IMG/VR virus record: IMGVR_UViG_3300035660_000052
Coordinates: 1 to 32,261 of that record
Strand: one strand, 5' to 3'
Source: a virus
Length of the DNA: 32,261 nucleotides
A model generated the notes under the pieces. It saw only the letters and a list, made by a program, of their open reading frames with translations. It was not told where the DNA came from and searched no databases. Position numbers and translations under genes: made by a program. Shown piece after piece: positions 1 to 5,356 of the stretch. Position 1 is the first letter of the stretch. Each line of letters begins with the position of its first letter.

Positions 1-127
1 GACTCGAGGAATTTCTCCTTTCTCTCATAAGCAAGTTTCTCGAAGCCTTCAATCAGACTATTTACGAGCGTGCGATAGGCGTACGTGACTTCTTTGAATT
101 TGAATTCGTAGATTTCATGTTCAAGCG
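1..127. repeat. Terminal direct repeat, copy 1 (circular contig overlap)
   Basis: These 127 bases recur exactly as the last 127 bases of the window. The repeat begins in the middle of a gene, and that gene reads without interruption across the joined ends. This fits a circular molecule, or a circularly permuted one, reported with an assembly overlap. 127 is also a common maximum k-mer length in assemblers. It is therefore better read as a closure signal than as a biological terminal repeat. Confidence 0.93.
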
Positions 128-293
128 TGACCCATGCTTCTCGGTCGTCTTCGTCATAAATGAAAAGGGCCTTTCCGTTAATCTCGCCGTGCTTGTCCCT
201 ATCTGCTTTCGGAATCCACATGATCTTCAAAGGAATGCCTAACCGATCAAGACAGTTCTGCATTTTGGCTTTAGTCTCCAGGGCAGTTTTCAT
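1..293 (-). CDS. Hypothetical protein, 5' part of a gene spanning the circular junction
   Basis: Starting from ATG at 293 and continuing through the circle closure to a TGA at 32076-32074, this gene encodes 117 residues (354 nt on the 32,134-bp circle). I do not recognise a named family. The middle is conserved-looking and helical: an acidic DEDD run near residues 47-50, then TLEHE near 56-60 with a His-Glu pair, then aromatic and charged helices (EFKFKEVTYAYR near 63-74). The HE pair could suggest a metal site, but no complete metalloprotease motif is visible. It belongs to the minus-strand block that also holds the recombinase. Confidence 0.72.
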   Translation of the reverse strand, partial: MKTALETKAKMQNCLDRLGIPLKIMWIPKADRDKHGEINGKALFIYDEDDREAWVTLEHEIYEFKFKEVTYAYRTLVNSLIEGFEKLAYERKEKFLE

Positions 294-299
294 GGCTCC

Positions 300-479
300 C
301 TACTCCAGTCTTCTCCAGAAAGAGATCTGATATCGATATCTCCGACCAGCGAGTGGGCACTGTGGGCTCTGGAGGGCGGTGCCAGCGGACCCTGCAAGCA
401 GGCCCGACCTTCCGCTCTTAGGACTGGCTTTGCCAAATATGCCAGAACCGTTAGTTCTCGCGGTGTGAAGGCTCGCCAT
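300..479 (-). CDS. Possible small protein (59 aa), doubtful
   Basis: An open frame runs from ATG at 479 to TAG at 302-300, ending just before the ATG of the next minus-strand gene at 293. The product would be rich in Ser, Gly, Arg and Ala, with no recognisable domain and no clear Shine-Dalgarno site. Gene packing on this strand argues for it and composition argues against it. If it is not a gene, 294-495 is a gap of about 200 bp with no other feature visible. Confidence 0.25.
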   Translation of the reverse strand: MASLHTARTNGSGIFGKASPKSGRSGLLAGSAGTALQSPQCPLAGRRYRYQISFWRRLE

Positions 480-495
480 TCTCCGCCACAGTGCC

Positions 496-771
496 TTATT
501 GTTGGAAGCTCACTTCGAGCGACTTGAGATCAAGCGGTTTCAGGACGACAAGTTTCTCTCTCGGTCCAAGGATTGTCTCCAACACCATTTTTGCAGTCAT
601 GCCCCTGAGCTCAGTTTTCGCGTTATCTGCTAGGTTCAAAATCTCTGCAGTCAGGCGACCGTGCCAACCGATCACTCTTATAAAGTACTGCGAAAATGCT
701 TTTTCAACGTCTCCGCCGCATTCTTGGAGACAGTCTTGGAAGAGGGGAAATGTTGAAAGTGTTTCTTGCAT
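496..771 (-). CDS. Hypothetical protein, 91 aa
   Basis: ATG at 771 and stop at 496. The protein is mixed alpha/beta in appearance, with an acidic helical N-terminal half and a Leu/Val/Lys-rich C-terminus (near residues 70-88). I do not recognise its family. A TATA-like box on the minus strand at about 811-823 lies at a suitable distance upstream, so it is probably the first gene of a leftward transcript diverging from the early operon. The region may thus act as a bidirectional control point. Confidence 0.6.
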   Translation of the reverse strand: MQETLSTFPLFQDCLQECGGDVEKAFSQYFIRVIGWHGRLTAEILNLADNAKTELRGMTAKMVLETILGPREKLVVLKPLDLKSLEVSFQQ

Positions 772-810
772 TCATGCTTTCCTAGGTGGATAACCCCGAT
801 GTTTACCTTC

Positions 811-823
811 AATATATATTTCA
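811..823 (-). promoter_or_regulatory. Minus-strand TATA-box promoter
   Basis: Read on the minus strand, this AT-only stretch (aaatatatattg) matches an archaeal TATA box. It lies about 40 bp upstream of the ATG at 771, predicting a short leader. It is back to back with the plus-strand promoter at 862-875. Confidence 0.5.
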
Positions 824-861
824 GTTACTAATCTAGAATCTGAATTCAGGATTCACATTAC

Positions 862-875
862 ACGTATATAAAAAA
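862..875 (+). promoter_or_regulatory. TATA-box promoter of the early operon
   Basis: The sequence acgtatataaaaaa is a strong archaeal TATA box. Transcription would start about 25 bp downstream, near 895-900, directly within the repeated operator at 885-925. The first gene starts at 969. Confidence 0.6.
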
Positions 876-884
876 TGTGAAGCA

Positions 885-925
885 GCCAATATGAATTACG
901 CCAATATGAATTAGCCTAATTCATA
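885..925. promoter_or_regulatory. Probable operator: two direct repeats plus one inverted copy
   Basis: The 14-mer gccaatatgaatta occurs at 885-898 and again at 900-913, a 15-bp period. Its core tatgaatta returns inverted as taattcata at 917-925. The array lies over the expected start of the early transcript, where a bound protein would block initiation. The regulator is unknown; candidates in this genome are the RHH, PadR, AbrB-like and sigma-region-4-like proteins. Confidence 0.6.
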
Positions 926-968
926 CGCCTTTTCTAACGCTTCCAGCCACTAAAGCCTAGGTGAGTAT

Positions 969-1301
969 GTGTCGGCAAGAGAAAACGACCTTGAAGCCAT
1001 GGACTTCATCATTAACGTCCTTAAAGACCACGAAAAAGACCTAGACAGGCTGATTACGGAGCTCGGCAACATAACTGACAAACTCGGAGACTCGAGCGGA
1101 TTAGTTGAGAAGGTGCAGAAGATCGAGGATCGGTTAAGCGATCTCCAGAACTGCATGAAAGACCTTAACCGAGAATTGGGTTCTACTACTGAGGATACAG
1201 AAGAGGAGCCGGACTTATCGTCCCGAATCAGTAAAATGGACAGGGAACTTGGCGCCATCAAGACAAGCGTTTCCGGCCTCGAGAAGATGCAGGTGAACTA
1301 G
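969..1301 (+). CDS. Coiled-coil protein, first gene of the early operon
   Basis: GTG start at 969, preceded by the Shine-Dalgarno-like aggtga at 959-964. The 110-residue product is almost wholly heptad-like helix (KDHEKDLDRLITELGNITDK near 19-38, then VEKVQKIEDRLSDLQN near 46-61), so an oligomeric coiled coil is likely. There is no catalytic motif. It shares its SD-to-start arrangement with the small coiled-coil gene that follows 1 bp downstream. Function unknown. Confidence 0.7.
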   Translation: MSARENDLEAMDFIINVLKDHEKDLDRLITELGNITDKLGDSSGLVEKVQKIEDRLSDLQNCMKDLNRELGSTTEDTEEEPDLSSRISKMDRELGAIKTSVSGLEKMQVN

Positions 1302-1302
1302 G

Positions 1303-1446
1303 TTGGTCAGCAAAGACCTTTTACAAGCCACCAAGATCCTCGCTCGCGACGTTCTCGGGGTCGTTCAGGTCATGCAGGAAATTCTGAAAATGGTTGCCGA
1401 CCTTGACGAGCGCTTAAAGAACCTTGAAAAGGAGCCTCCAAAATGA
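1303..1446 (+). CDS. Small coiled-coil protein, 47 aa
   Basis: TTG start at 1303 with the SD aggtga lying inside the last codons of the upstream gene. The product is helical (LARDVLGVVQVMQEILKMVA, then DLDERLKNLEKE) and could pair with the coiled-coil protein encoded just before it. Its TGA stop overlaps the ATG of the next gene (ATGA), indicating coupled translation. No family recognised. Confidence 0.6.
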   Translation: MVSKDLLQATKILARDVLGVVQVMQEILKMVADLDERLKNLEKEPPK

Positions 1447-1568
1447 GGGAAAAAAGAGCGCTATGGTTCCACCGGTGCACCGTTTGCGCCTCCTGGATCC
1501 TTCCGTTCCAACGAATGAAAGCCAGCCCTGACGGGTTAGTGTACGCCTGCGTAGGGTGCACGCCATAA
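1443..1568 (+). CDS. Zinc-ribbon microprotein, 41 aa
   Basis: ATG at 1443 overlaps the upstream stop. Two Cys pairs, CTVC near residue 12 and CVGC near residue 36, separated by about 20 residues, form a rubredoxin-like zinc knuckle pair. Aromatic residues (LWFHR, WILPF) fill the rest. Such microproteins commonly bind nucleic acid or a protein partner; the role here is unknown. It is the first of several zinc-ribbon microproteins in this operon. Confidence 0.6.
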   Translation: MREKRALWFHRCTVCASWILPFQRMKASPDGLVYACVGCTP

Positions 1569-1586
1569 AGCTTGTGAGGTTTGAAG

Positions 1587-1781
1587 ATGCAGCGGGATTT
1601 GAAGGTTGTAGCTAAAGGTCTCAGGGGCAAGGGTTTCACCATCCCATTCGTGACGTTCGCCAACAATGAAGGCGAAAAGCTCACCGTAAACCTGGCTACG
1701 AAGCAGCAGCTGATCGGTTTCGAGATCGACCAACAGATCACCGTGAATGTTTCAAACGGTCCACAGAAGAGCCTGAGCTGA
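1587..1781 (+). CDS. Hypothetical protein, 64 aa
   Basis: The ATG at 1587 is preferred over the TTG at 1581 because gtgaggt lies about 6 bases upstream of it. The product looks all-beta (FTIPFVTFAN, KLTVNLAT, QITVNVSN), possibly a small barrel. There is no catalytic motif and no family recognised. It sits between a zinc-ribbon microprotein and an AT-hook protein, so a nucleic-acid-related role is conceivable but unproven. Confidence 0.65.
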   Translation: MQRDLKVVAKGLRGKGFTIPFVTFANNEGEKLTVNLATKQQLIGFEIDQQITVNVSNGPQKSLS

Positions 1782-1793
1782 GGGGGTGCAAGA

Positions 1794-2198
1794 ATGGTTA
1801 CTCTTGAGGAATTGCGTCAGGAGTTCGACATCTCAGTGGTTGCGCCTTATGGGCTCTGTGTGATCGTTCCTAGCGAAAAGTTTGATTCTAGTTGGGAGTC
1901 TGACTTGAAAGCGCAGGGCCGGAGCTGCATATTCACCGAAATGTCCGGCAAGAACGTCGTTCTTATCAAGGTTGGTCGACGCCGGGGAAGGCCACCAAAA
2001 CCCAAAGACCGGACTGCTCCAAAAACTGATGGGAAGATCGTTGTCGCTGCGCCTGCAGGTCCGGAGCCTCCTACGCCGCAGCCGGGGCCAGAGGTTTCTC
2101 AGCCCAAGATCAACGTAACAATTGACGTTCGCGTCGACTGGAGTAACGCGGCTGCTCGCCATGCTCTTCGCAAATTCCTAGAGGAGCTGCCCAAATGA
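1794..2198 (+). CDS. AT-hook-containing protein, 134 aa
   Basis: ATG at 1794 follows the SD gagggggtg. Residues 1-60 appear to be a small alpha/beta domain. Residues 61-71 (GRRRGRPPKPK) contain the GRP core flanked by basic residues that defines an AT-hook for minor-groove DNA binding. A Pro-rich linker (about 75-100) leads to a beta strand and a C-terminal helix (RHALRKFLEELPK). A DNA-bound virus protein or host-chromatin competitor is a reasonable inference. The ATG of the next gene overlaps its stop. Confidence 0.7.
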   Translation: MVTLEELRQEFDISVVAPYGLCVIVPSEKFDSSWESDLKAQGRSCIFTEMSGKNVVLIKVGRRRGRPPKPKDRTAPKTDGKIVVAAPAGPEPPTPQPGPEVSQPKINVTIDVRVDWSNAAARHALRKFLEELPK

Positions 2199-2371
2199 AA
2201 AGGCTTTTCGAATTCCTAAAGGTTCTCGCTTTGATTCTGGGCCTTCCGATCGTGATCTGGATATGGCTAGCTGGATGGACACTCTACACGGTGGACATGC
2301 CAGGTATCGACATGGTTATCAACAAGCTCAAGGAGGTCAACCGTCCCTTTGCAGTCATCCGAGAAACCTGA
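2195..2371 (+). CDS. Small single-span membrane protein, 58 aa
   Basis: ATG at 2195 overlaps the upstream TGA. A basic start (MKRLFEFLK) is followed by a hydrophobic segment (about residues 9-27, ALILGLPIVIWIWLAGW) and a hydrophilic tail (KLKEVNRPFAVIRET). A membrane-anchored microprotein is the best description. Function unknown. Confidence 0.6.
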   Translation: MKRLFEFLKVLALILGLPIVIWIWLAGWTLYTVDMPGIDMVINKLKEVNRPFAVIRET

Positions 2372-2534
2372 AGAACGGTTGCTGTGCGAGTATGCCAAGC
2401 TCGCGGACCACATGCAAGTCGGGTACTTATGCACGTTGGACCGTGGTTCTTGTTTTCTTGCTGACGATCCAGTCCTGCGCGAGAAGTGCCCCACAAAAAA
2501 GCTGAAGGCGCCAAAGAAGGAGGGTTCAGTTTGA
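2349..2534 (+). CDS. Small Cys-containing protein, 61 aa
   Basis: TTG start at 2349, inside the end of the upstream gene, with aggaggt at 2331-2337. Four Cys residues (LLCEY, GYLCT, SCFLA, EKCPTKK) are spaced more loosely than in a ribbon but could still bind zinc. The C-terminus is Lys-rich. The stop shares its TTGA with the TTG start of the next gene, the first example here of a junction repeated along the operon. Confidence 0.55.
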   Translation: MQSSEKPEERLLCEYAKLADHMQVGYLCTLDRGSCFLADDPVLREKCPTKKLKAPKKEGSV

Positions 2535-2731
2535 AGAGGGTAGAATTTGAAGAGGCAGTGAAAAACCTAAAACTGTATGATTATATCGCAATTACGGTTC
2601 GCGGAAACTATGGAAACTATACGTCAGAGGGTTTGCTTTTCAAGATTTGTGATGGCAGAATCATTCTGAATCACGGTTCTACCCATTCCTATCAACGCAT
2701 ACTATCCGTATCCAAAAAGGAGGGTTCTTGA
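2531..2731 (+). CDS. Hypothetical protein, 66 aa
   Basis: TTG at 2531 is part of a TTGA stop/start overlap, with aaggaggg 6 bases upstream. The product shows beta-strand character (YDYIAITVRGNYG, LLFKICDGRIIL) and may be a small SH3-like or RNA-binding fold. No motif is diagnostic. It ends KKEGS, resembling the C-terminal tails of its neighbours because the next SD is encoded there. Confidence 0.6.
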   Translation: MKRVEFEEAVKNLKLYDYIAITVRGNYGNYTSEGLLFKICDGRIILNHGSTHSYQRILSVSKKEGS

Positions 2732-2886
2732 TGGTGATTCTGTTTTGCTTGTGCTGTCTTATTGCCGGAATTGTTGCGGGCTGGAAAATCTACGATTTGC
2801 TTCACCCTATCGAGCATTCCGCACTAGTGCGCGCTTCTGAGGTTCAACGGATAATACAGGAGCTTGAAAAGGAGGCTAAATCTTGA
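2731..2886 (+). CDS. Small membrane protein, 51 aa
   Basis: ATG at 2731 overlaps the preceding TGA (TTGATG). A Cys-rich hydrophobic N-terminus (MVILFCLCCLIAGIVAGW) forms one membrane span or a signal anchor, followed by a hydrophilic helix (ASEVQRIIQELEKEAKS). It is probably a type II microprotein with its tail in the cytoplasm. Function unknown. Confidence 0.6.
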   Translation: MVILFCLCCLIAGIVAGWKIYDLLHPIEHSALVRASEVQRIIQELEKEAKS

Positions 2887-3086
2887 CGCGCGTTACTGTG
2901 GTGATTCGGGTTGAAGGCTATTCAAAGAGCTCAAAACCTCGGGAAAAGGTTGTTTTGGCCTGCTTTATTGATAGGCCTCAAGTGCGGGCTAATTTTGAAG
3001 AAGAACTCTCCAAGGCAAGTGTAGATATTCTCTCGCGAGTCCTTCTTACGGCGAGCTTGATTAACCCGGGGGAAGTTGAATCTTGA
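2883..3086 (+). CDS. Hypothetical protein, 67 aa
   Basis: TTG at 2883 overlaps the upstream stop (aatcTTGA), with ggagg 8 bases before it. The N-terminal half is beta-like (TRVTVVIRVEGYS) and the C-terminal half is helical (FEEELSKASVDILSRVL). No family recognised. It ends GEVES just before the next TTGA junction. Confidence 0.6.
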   Translation: MTRVTVVIRVEGYSKSSKPREKVVLACFIDRPQVRANFEEELSKASVDILSRVLLTASLINPGEVES

Positions 3087-3250
3087 AGGTTAAACTCGTT
3101 CGTACTATCTATATGTTGATAATTAAGGAGGGCCGTTTCATTGGCTATTTTGAGGATGCGGATACCGCGATGCGTTACGGCACGGAGAATTACAAGGAGT
3201 GCAGTCCGCACGTTGAACCTCTCTGGGTTCTGGGAGAGGACAAATCTTGA
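3083..3250 (+). CDS. Hypothetical protein, 55 aa
   Basis: TTG at 3083 lies in an aatcTTGA overlap. The product (KVKLVRTIYMLIIKEGRFIG, then EDADTAMRYGTENYKE) looks like a compact alpha/beta or beta-hairpin-plus-helix domain with no known family. It ends GEDKS and TTGA, but the TTG frame after that junction closes after 11 codons and the next real gene starts at 3279. Confidence 0.55.
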   Translation: MKVKLVRTIYMLIIKEGRFIGYFEDADTAMRYGTENYKECSPHVEPLWVLGEDKS

Positions 3251-3278
3251 GGCCTAGTTCTGAAGGAGTAAAAAAGCC

Positions 3279-3554
3279 GTGAAAACCAAAACACGAGAAG
3301 AAATCCGCATCGAAACAAGAGAACTCAAAAGAACTGCGAAAACAGACGGTTGTTATAATCCTTTCAATCTCTGCAATCCAGAGGTTCAAAGAAGGCTTGA
3401 GGAACATTTTGTTGAGGTTGAAACCGTCAAACAATGGATACAAAACCGAATCGCATGGCTCAAAGACACGGCTGACGGTGGCACCCCACCTTACGCTGAT
3501 CTTCGAGTTGAAGAACTTGAGGGTCTTTCGAAAGAGTTGGAGGCTGAATCTTGA
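3279..3554 (+). CDS. Hypothetical protein, 91 aa
   Basis: GTG start at 3279 with aaggag about 10 bases upstream. Mostly charged helix (TREEIRIETRELKRTAK; PEVQRRLEEHFVEVETVKQW; LRVEELEGLSKELEAES) with two Cys in the first third (GCYN and LCNP). No named family. The gene ends LEAES at another aatcTTGA junction, coupling it to the Cys-rich gene after it. Confidence 0.6.
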   Translation: MKTKTREEIRIETRELKRTAKTDGCYNPFNLCNPEVQRRLEEHFVEVETVKQWIQNRIAWLKDTADGGTPPYADLRVEELEGLSKELEAES

Positions 3555-3730
3555 ACTGCGTCTATAGTAACTGCTGCGTGAAATATCCTAAAGACTGTCC
3601 TACCGATGGAAACCACGGTGACGCAACGCAAGACTATTCATGTCTTGTCTTTCCGTCTGAATTTGAAGAGTGCGGTGAGTGCTTGCGAACTTTGGAAAAG
3701 CACGGAGGAGGTTGCGTTCAATGCGTGTGA
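3551..3730 (+). CDS. Cys-rich microprotein, 59 aa
   Basis: TTG at 3551 overlaps the upstream TGA, with ggaggctgaatc before it. Nine Cys occur in 59 residues (C3, C8, C9, C16, C31, CGEC near 42-45, and CVQC near 55-58), suggesting two zinc sites, or a disulfide-rich fold if exported. There is no signal peptide, so zinc binding is more likely. Function unknown. Its end overlaps the ATG at 3721. Confidence 0.6.
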   Translation: MNCVYSNCCVKYPKDCPTDGNHGDATQDYSCLVFPSEFEECGECLRTLEKHGGGCVQCV

Positions 3731-3999
3731 AGCTGGTCTTTTTAGGTTACAGGTTCTTCTACGAAGCCCTCGGTCTTCTACAGGGAATAAACAAAATAAA
3801 AGTCAACAATCCACTACCAAAAGACGCGAAGATCCTAAGATTCGATGTTGTCCCAGCACACGCAGTAATCGCGGTTCTCGTTGAAAGCGAGAGTTTCGAA
3901 GAAGTCAATGATTGCCAAGAAATACCCGTTTACCAATTCGAGTTTGTGATCGAACCAATGAAACCACGAAAGAGGAGGAGGTTCAATCTTGAGCGATAA
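3721..3999 (+). CDS. Hypothetical protein, 92 aa
   Basis: ATG at 3721 with the ggaggagg region upstream; a longer frame exists but would overlap the upstream gene heavily. The product is alpha/beta (MRVKLVFLGYRFFYEALG; AKILRFDVVPAHAVIAVLVE) and ends in a basic stretch (KPRKRRRFNLER) suited to nucleic-acid contact. No known family. It ends at an aatcTTGA junction with the next zinc-ribbon gene. Confidence 0.6.
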   Translation: MRVKLVFLGYRFFYEALGLLQGINKIKVNNPLPKDAKILRFDVVPAHAVIAVLVESESFEEVNDCQEIPVYQFEFVIEPMKPRKRRRFNLER

Positions 4000-4132
4000 G
4001 GAAGTTGGTTACTGTCCTGAATGCGGAACGCCCATAGAAAATTACGATTCTCACGAGGGCGGCTGGTGCCGGAAATGCAAGAGATGGTGGCCGCCTGACC
4101 TTGTTAAAGAGCGCATGGAGGAAAACGAGTGA
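3989..4132 (+). CDS. Zinc-ribbon microprotein, 47 aa
   Basis: TTG at 3989 follows ggaggaggttcaatc. Two knuckles, CPEC near residues 9-12 and CRKC near 27-30, flank a short loop, as in zinc-ribbon domains of transcription and RNA-processing proteins. Trp-Trp-Pro-Pro follows the second knuckle, a pattern echoed by the WW after the second knuckle of the gene at 5203. Its TGA overlaps the GTG of the polymerase gene, which implies co-translation. Confidence 0.65.
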   Translation: MSDKEVGYCPECGTPIENYDSHEGGWCRKCKRWWPPDLVKERMEENE

Positions 4133-4740
4133 ACGAGAAGCAGTCAACTCTTTTCCCGTCCCTTAAAGGGACATCGAATACATCGTACACGTCCAAGGCA
4201 TTGAATGTGCTGGGGGGTCTTGATCGTAGCGAAGTTGAGCCTTTGGCGGCTAAGGTTCTGCAGGTTCTTGAGCCGTTTTGTGATCGCGTCGAAGTCGCTG
4301 GAAGTTTCCGTAGGCTCAGAACAGTGATAAACGATTTGGATGTTGTGGTTCAGCCGAAGCCGTTGCCGTCCTGCTGGCTCAACATGGTCAAGGCTCTGCG
4401 AACAGAGTTTGTTGCTGTCACGGAGAAGCAGGGTGACAAGTTAGCTACTTTGTATCTGCCGGTTTTGAGCGTTCAGAAAGGACCGGGATATTTCCAAGTT
4501 GACCTGTACCGGGCGGAAGCGAGGACGTGGGGGATCCTCCTGCTCGTGCGAACCGGGAGCAAGGAGCACAACGTCAAACTCTGCAGCTTGGCTATCAAAA
4601 AGGGGTTTCACCTTTTGTACAGTATGGGTTTGGTGCAGACCGTTGGCGGCAAGATCGTCGCGGGAAGGACTGAAGAAGAAGTCTTCCAGGCTCTAGGGCT
4701 TGCCTATATCGAGCCCAAGGACCGTGAGGTTAGCGCATGA
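4129..4740 (+). CDS. Minimal family X DNA polymerase-like nucleotidyltransferase
   Basis: GTG at 4129 overlaps the upstream stop. The 203-residue product carries the family X palm and thumb signatures: GS at residues 58-59 followed by RR, the catalytic DLD pair (D69, D71), the third acidic residue in FQVDLY (D125), the TGSKEHN motif at 142-148 that contacts substrate in Pol beta relatives, and a C-terminal EEEVFQALGLAYIEP matching the family's end. The usual N-terminal 8-kDa lyase/HhH domain and any PHP domain are absent, so it is much shorter than typical archaeal PolX. All three metal ligands are intact, which suggests activity in gap filling, end processing or nucleotidyl transfer. It is the only polymerase seen, so host enzymes probably replicate the genome. 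Confidence 0.85.
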   Translation: MNEKQSTLFPSLKGTSNTSYTSKALNVLGGLDRSEVEPLAAKVLQVLEPFCDRVEVAGSFRRLRTVINDLDVVVQPKPLPSCWLNMVKALRTEFVAVTEKQGDKLATLYLPVLSVQKGPGYFQVDLYRAEARTWGILLLVRTGSKEHNVKLCSLAIKKGFHLLYSMGLVQTVGGKIVAGRTEEEVFQALGLAYIEPKDREVSA

Positions 4741-4910
4741 ATTGGTCGATTCTTCTGTACTTGCCGAATCCTTCGCTGATTCACAAGCTTTTTCCGCGAA
4801 CCTGCTATGTCTGCAGAATGATAACGGTCCGCAACGTCACGTTGGTTTTTACGCGTCCAATCTTGAGATTCTGGACGGAGGCTTGGAATGATTCGGGCAT
4901 TGTTGAATGA
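4737..4910 (+). CDS. Small protein with one CxxC, 57 aa
   Basis: ATG at 4737 overlaps the polymerase stop (ATGA) and has gtgaggt 6 bases upstream, which is why this frame is chosen. The product contains CYVC near residues 23-26 and several aromatic and hydrophobic residues. A competing frame (TTG at 4742 to TGA at 4891) covers the same region, and I cannot exclude it. It overlaps the next gene by 23 bases. Function unknown. Confidence 0.45.
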   Translation: MNWSILLYLPNPSLIHKLFPRTCYVCRMITVRNVTLVFTRPILRFWTEAWNDSGIVE

Positions 4911-5190
4911 TGAAGGGAAAAAGGTTTGGGGTTACGTTTTTCCTGATGGCGGGGTACCTGTGAAGAGTGTTGGTCCGGTTAAGGCGCAACTTGGCGACAT
5001 TGGAGAAGAGGATATCTATTTAGTCGATTGGCCATCCTTGGCGGAGAACCAAAGGCTTCTGATTATCGAACACTTGAAAAAGAGGTTTGGCGATTCTGCC
5101 GCTGCTGTCAAAGCTGAGATCTTGAAAACCGGATTGCCATTGAGAGCGAAATACGTTTCATGTACTTCGATTCCTGGAAGATTCTTCTAG
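4888..5190 (+). CDS. Hypothetical protein, 100 aa
   Basis: ATG at 4888 with ggagg 5 bases upstream. Residues 1-50 look beta-rich (KKVWGYVFPDGGVPVKSVGP) and residues 50-90 helical (PSLAENQRLLIIEHLKKRFG). No family recognised. It lies between the polymerase block and a zinc-ribbon gene, so a role in genome maintenance or host takeover is possible by context only. Confidence 0.6.
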   Translation: MIRALLNDEGKKVWGYVFPDGGVPVKSVGPVKAQLGDIGEEDIYLVDWPSLAENQRLLIIEHLKKRFGDSAAAVKAEILKTGLPLRAKYVSCTSIPGRFF

Positions 5191-5202
5191 GAGCTGCTGT
5201 TT

Positions 5203-5349
5203 TTGGCTAAATGTCCAGGAGAAAATTGCGGAGAAACATTAGAGTTGCTATACACGAAGGCCAATGGTGAAGAAGTGTACCGCTGCGCGGGCTGCGGCTC
5301 CTGGTGGAAAATCAAGAGAATAAAACCTTGGTTTAGCCCGAAGGAGTGA
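5203..5349 (+). CDS. Zinc-ribbon microprotein, 48 aa
   Basis: TTG at 5203 follows ctaggagctgc. CPGENC near residues 4-9 and CAGC near 28-31 form a zinc ribbon; the following SWWKIKRIKPW resembles the post-knuckle WW segment of the gene at 3989, so the two may be related by duplication. It probably binds nucleic acid or a protein partner. It is followed directly by the winged-helix gene. Confidence 0.62.
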   Translation: MAKCPGENCGETLELLYTKANGEEVYRCAGCGSWWKIKRIKPWFSPKE

Positions 5350-5356
5350 TTTTGTT

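Noticed and set aside
1-127. Terminal repeat as a biological long terminal repeat or integration duplication
   Set aside because: The repeat length matches an assembly k-mer and a gene reads through the joined ends, so circular overlap explains it.
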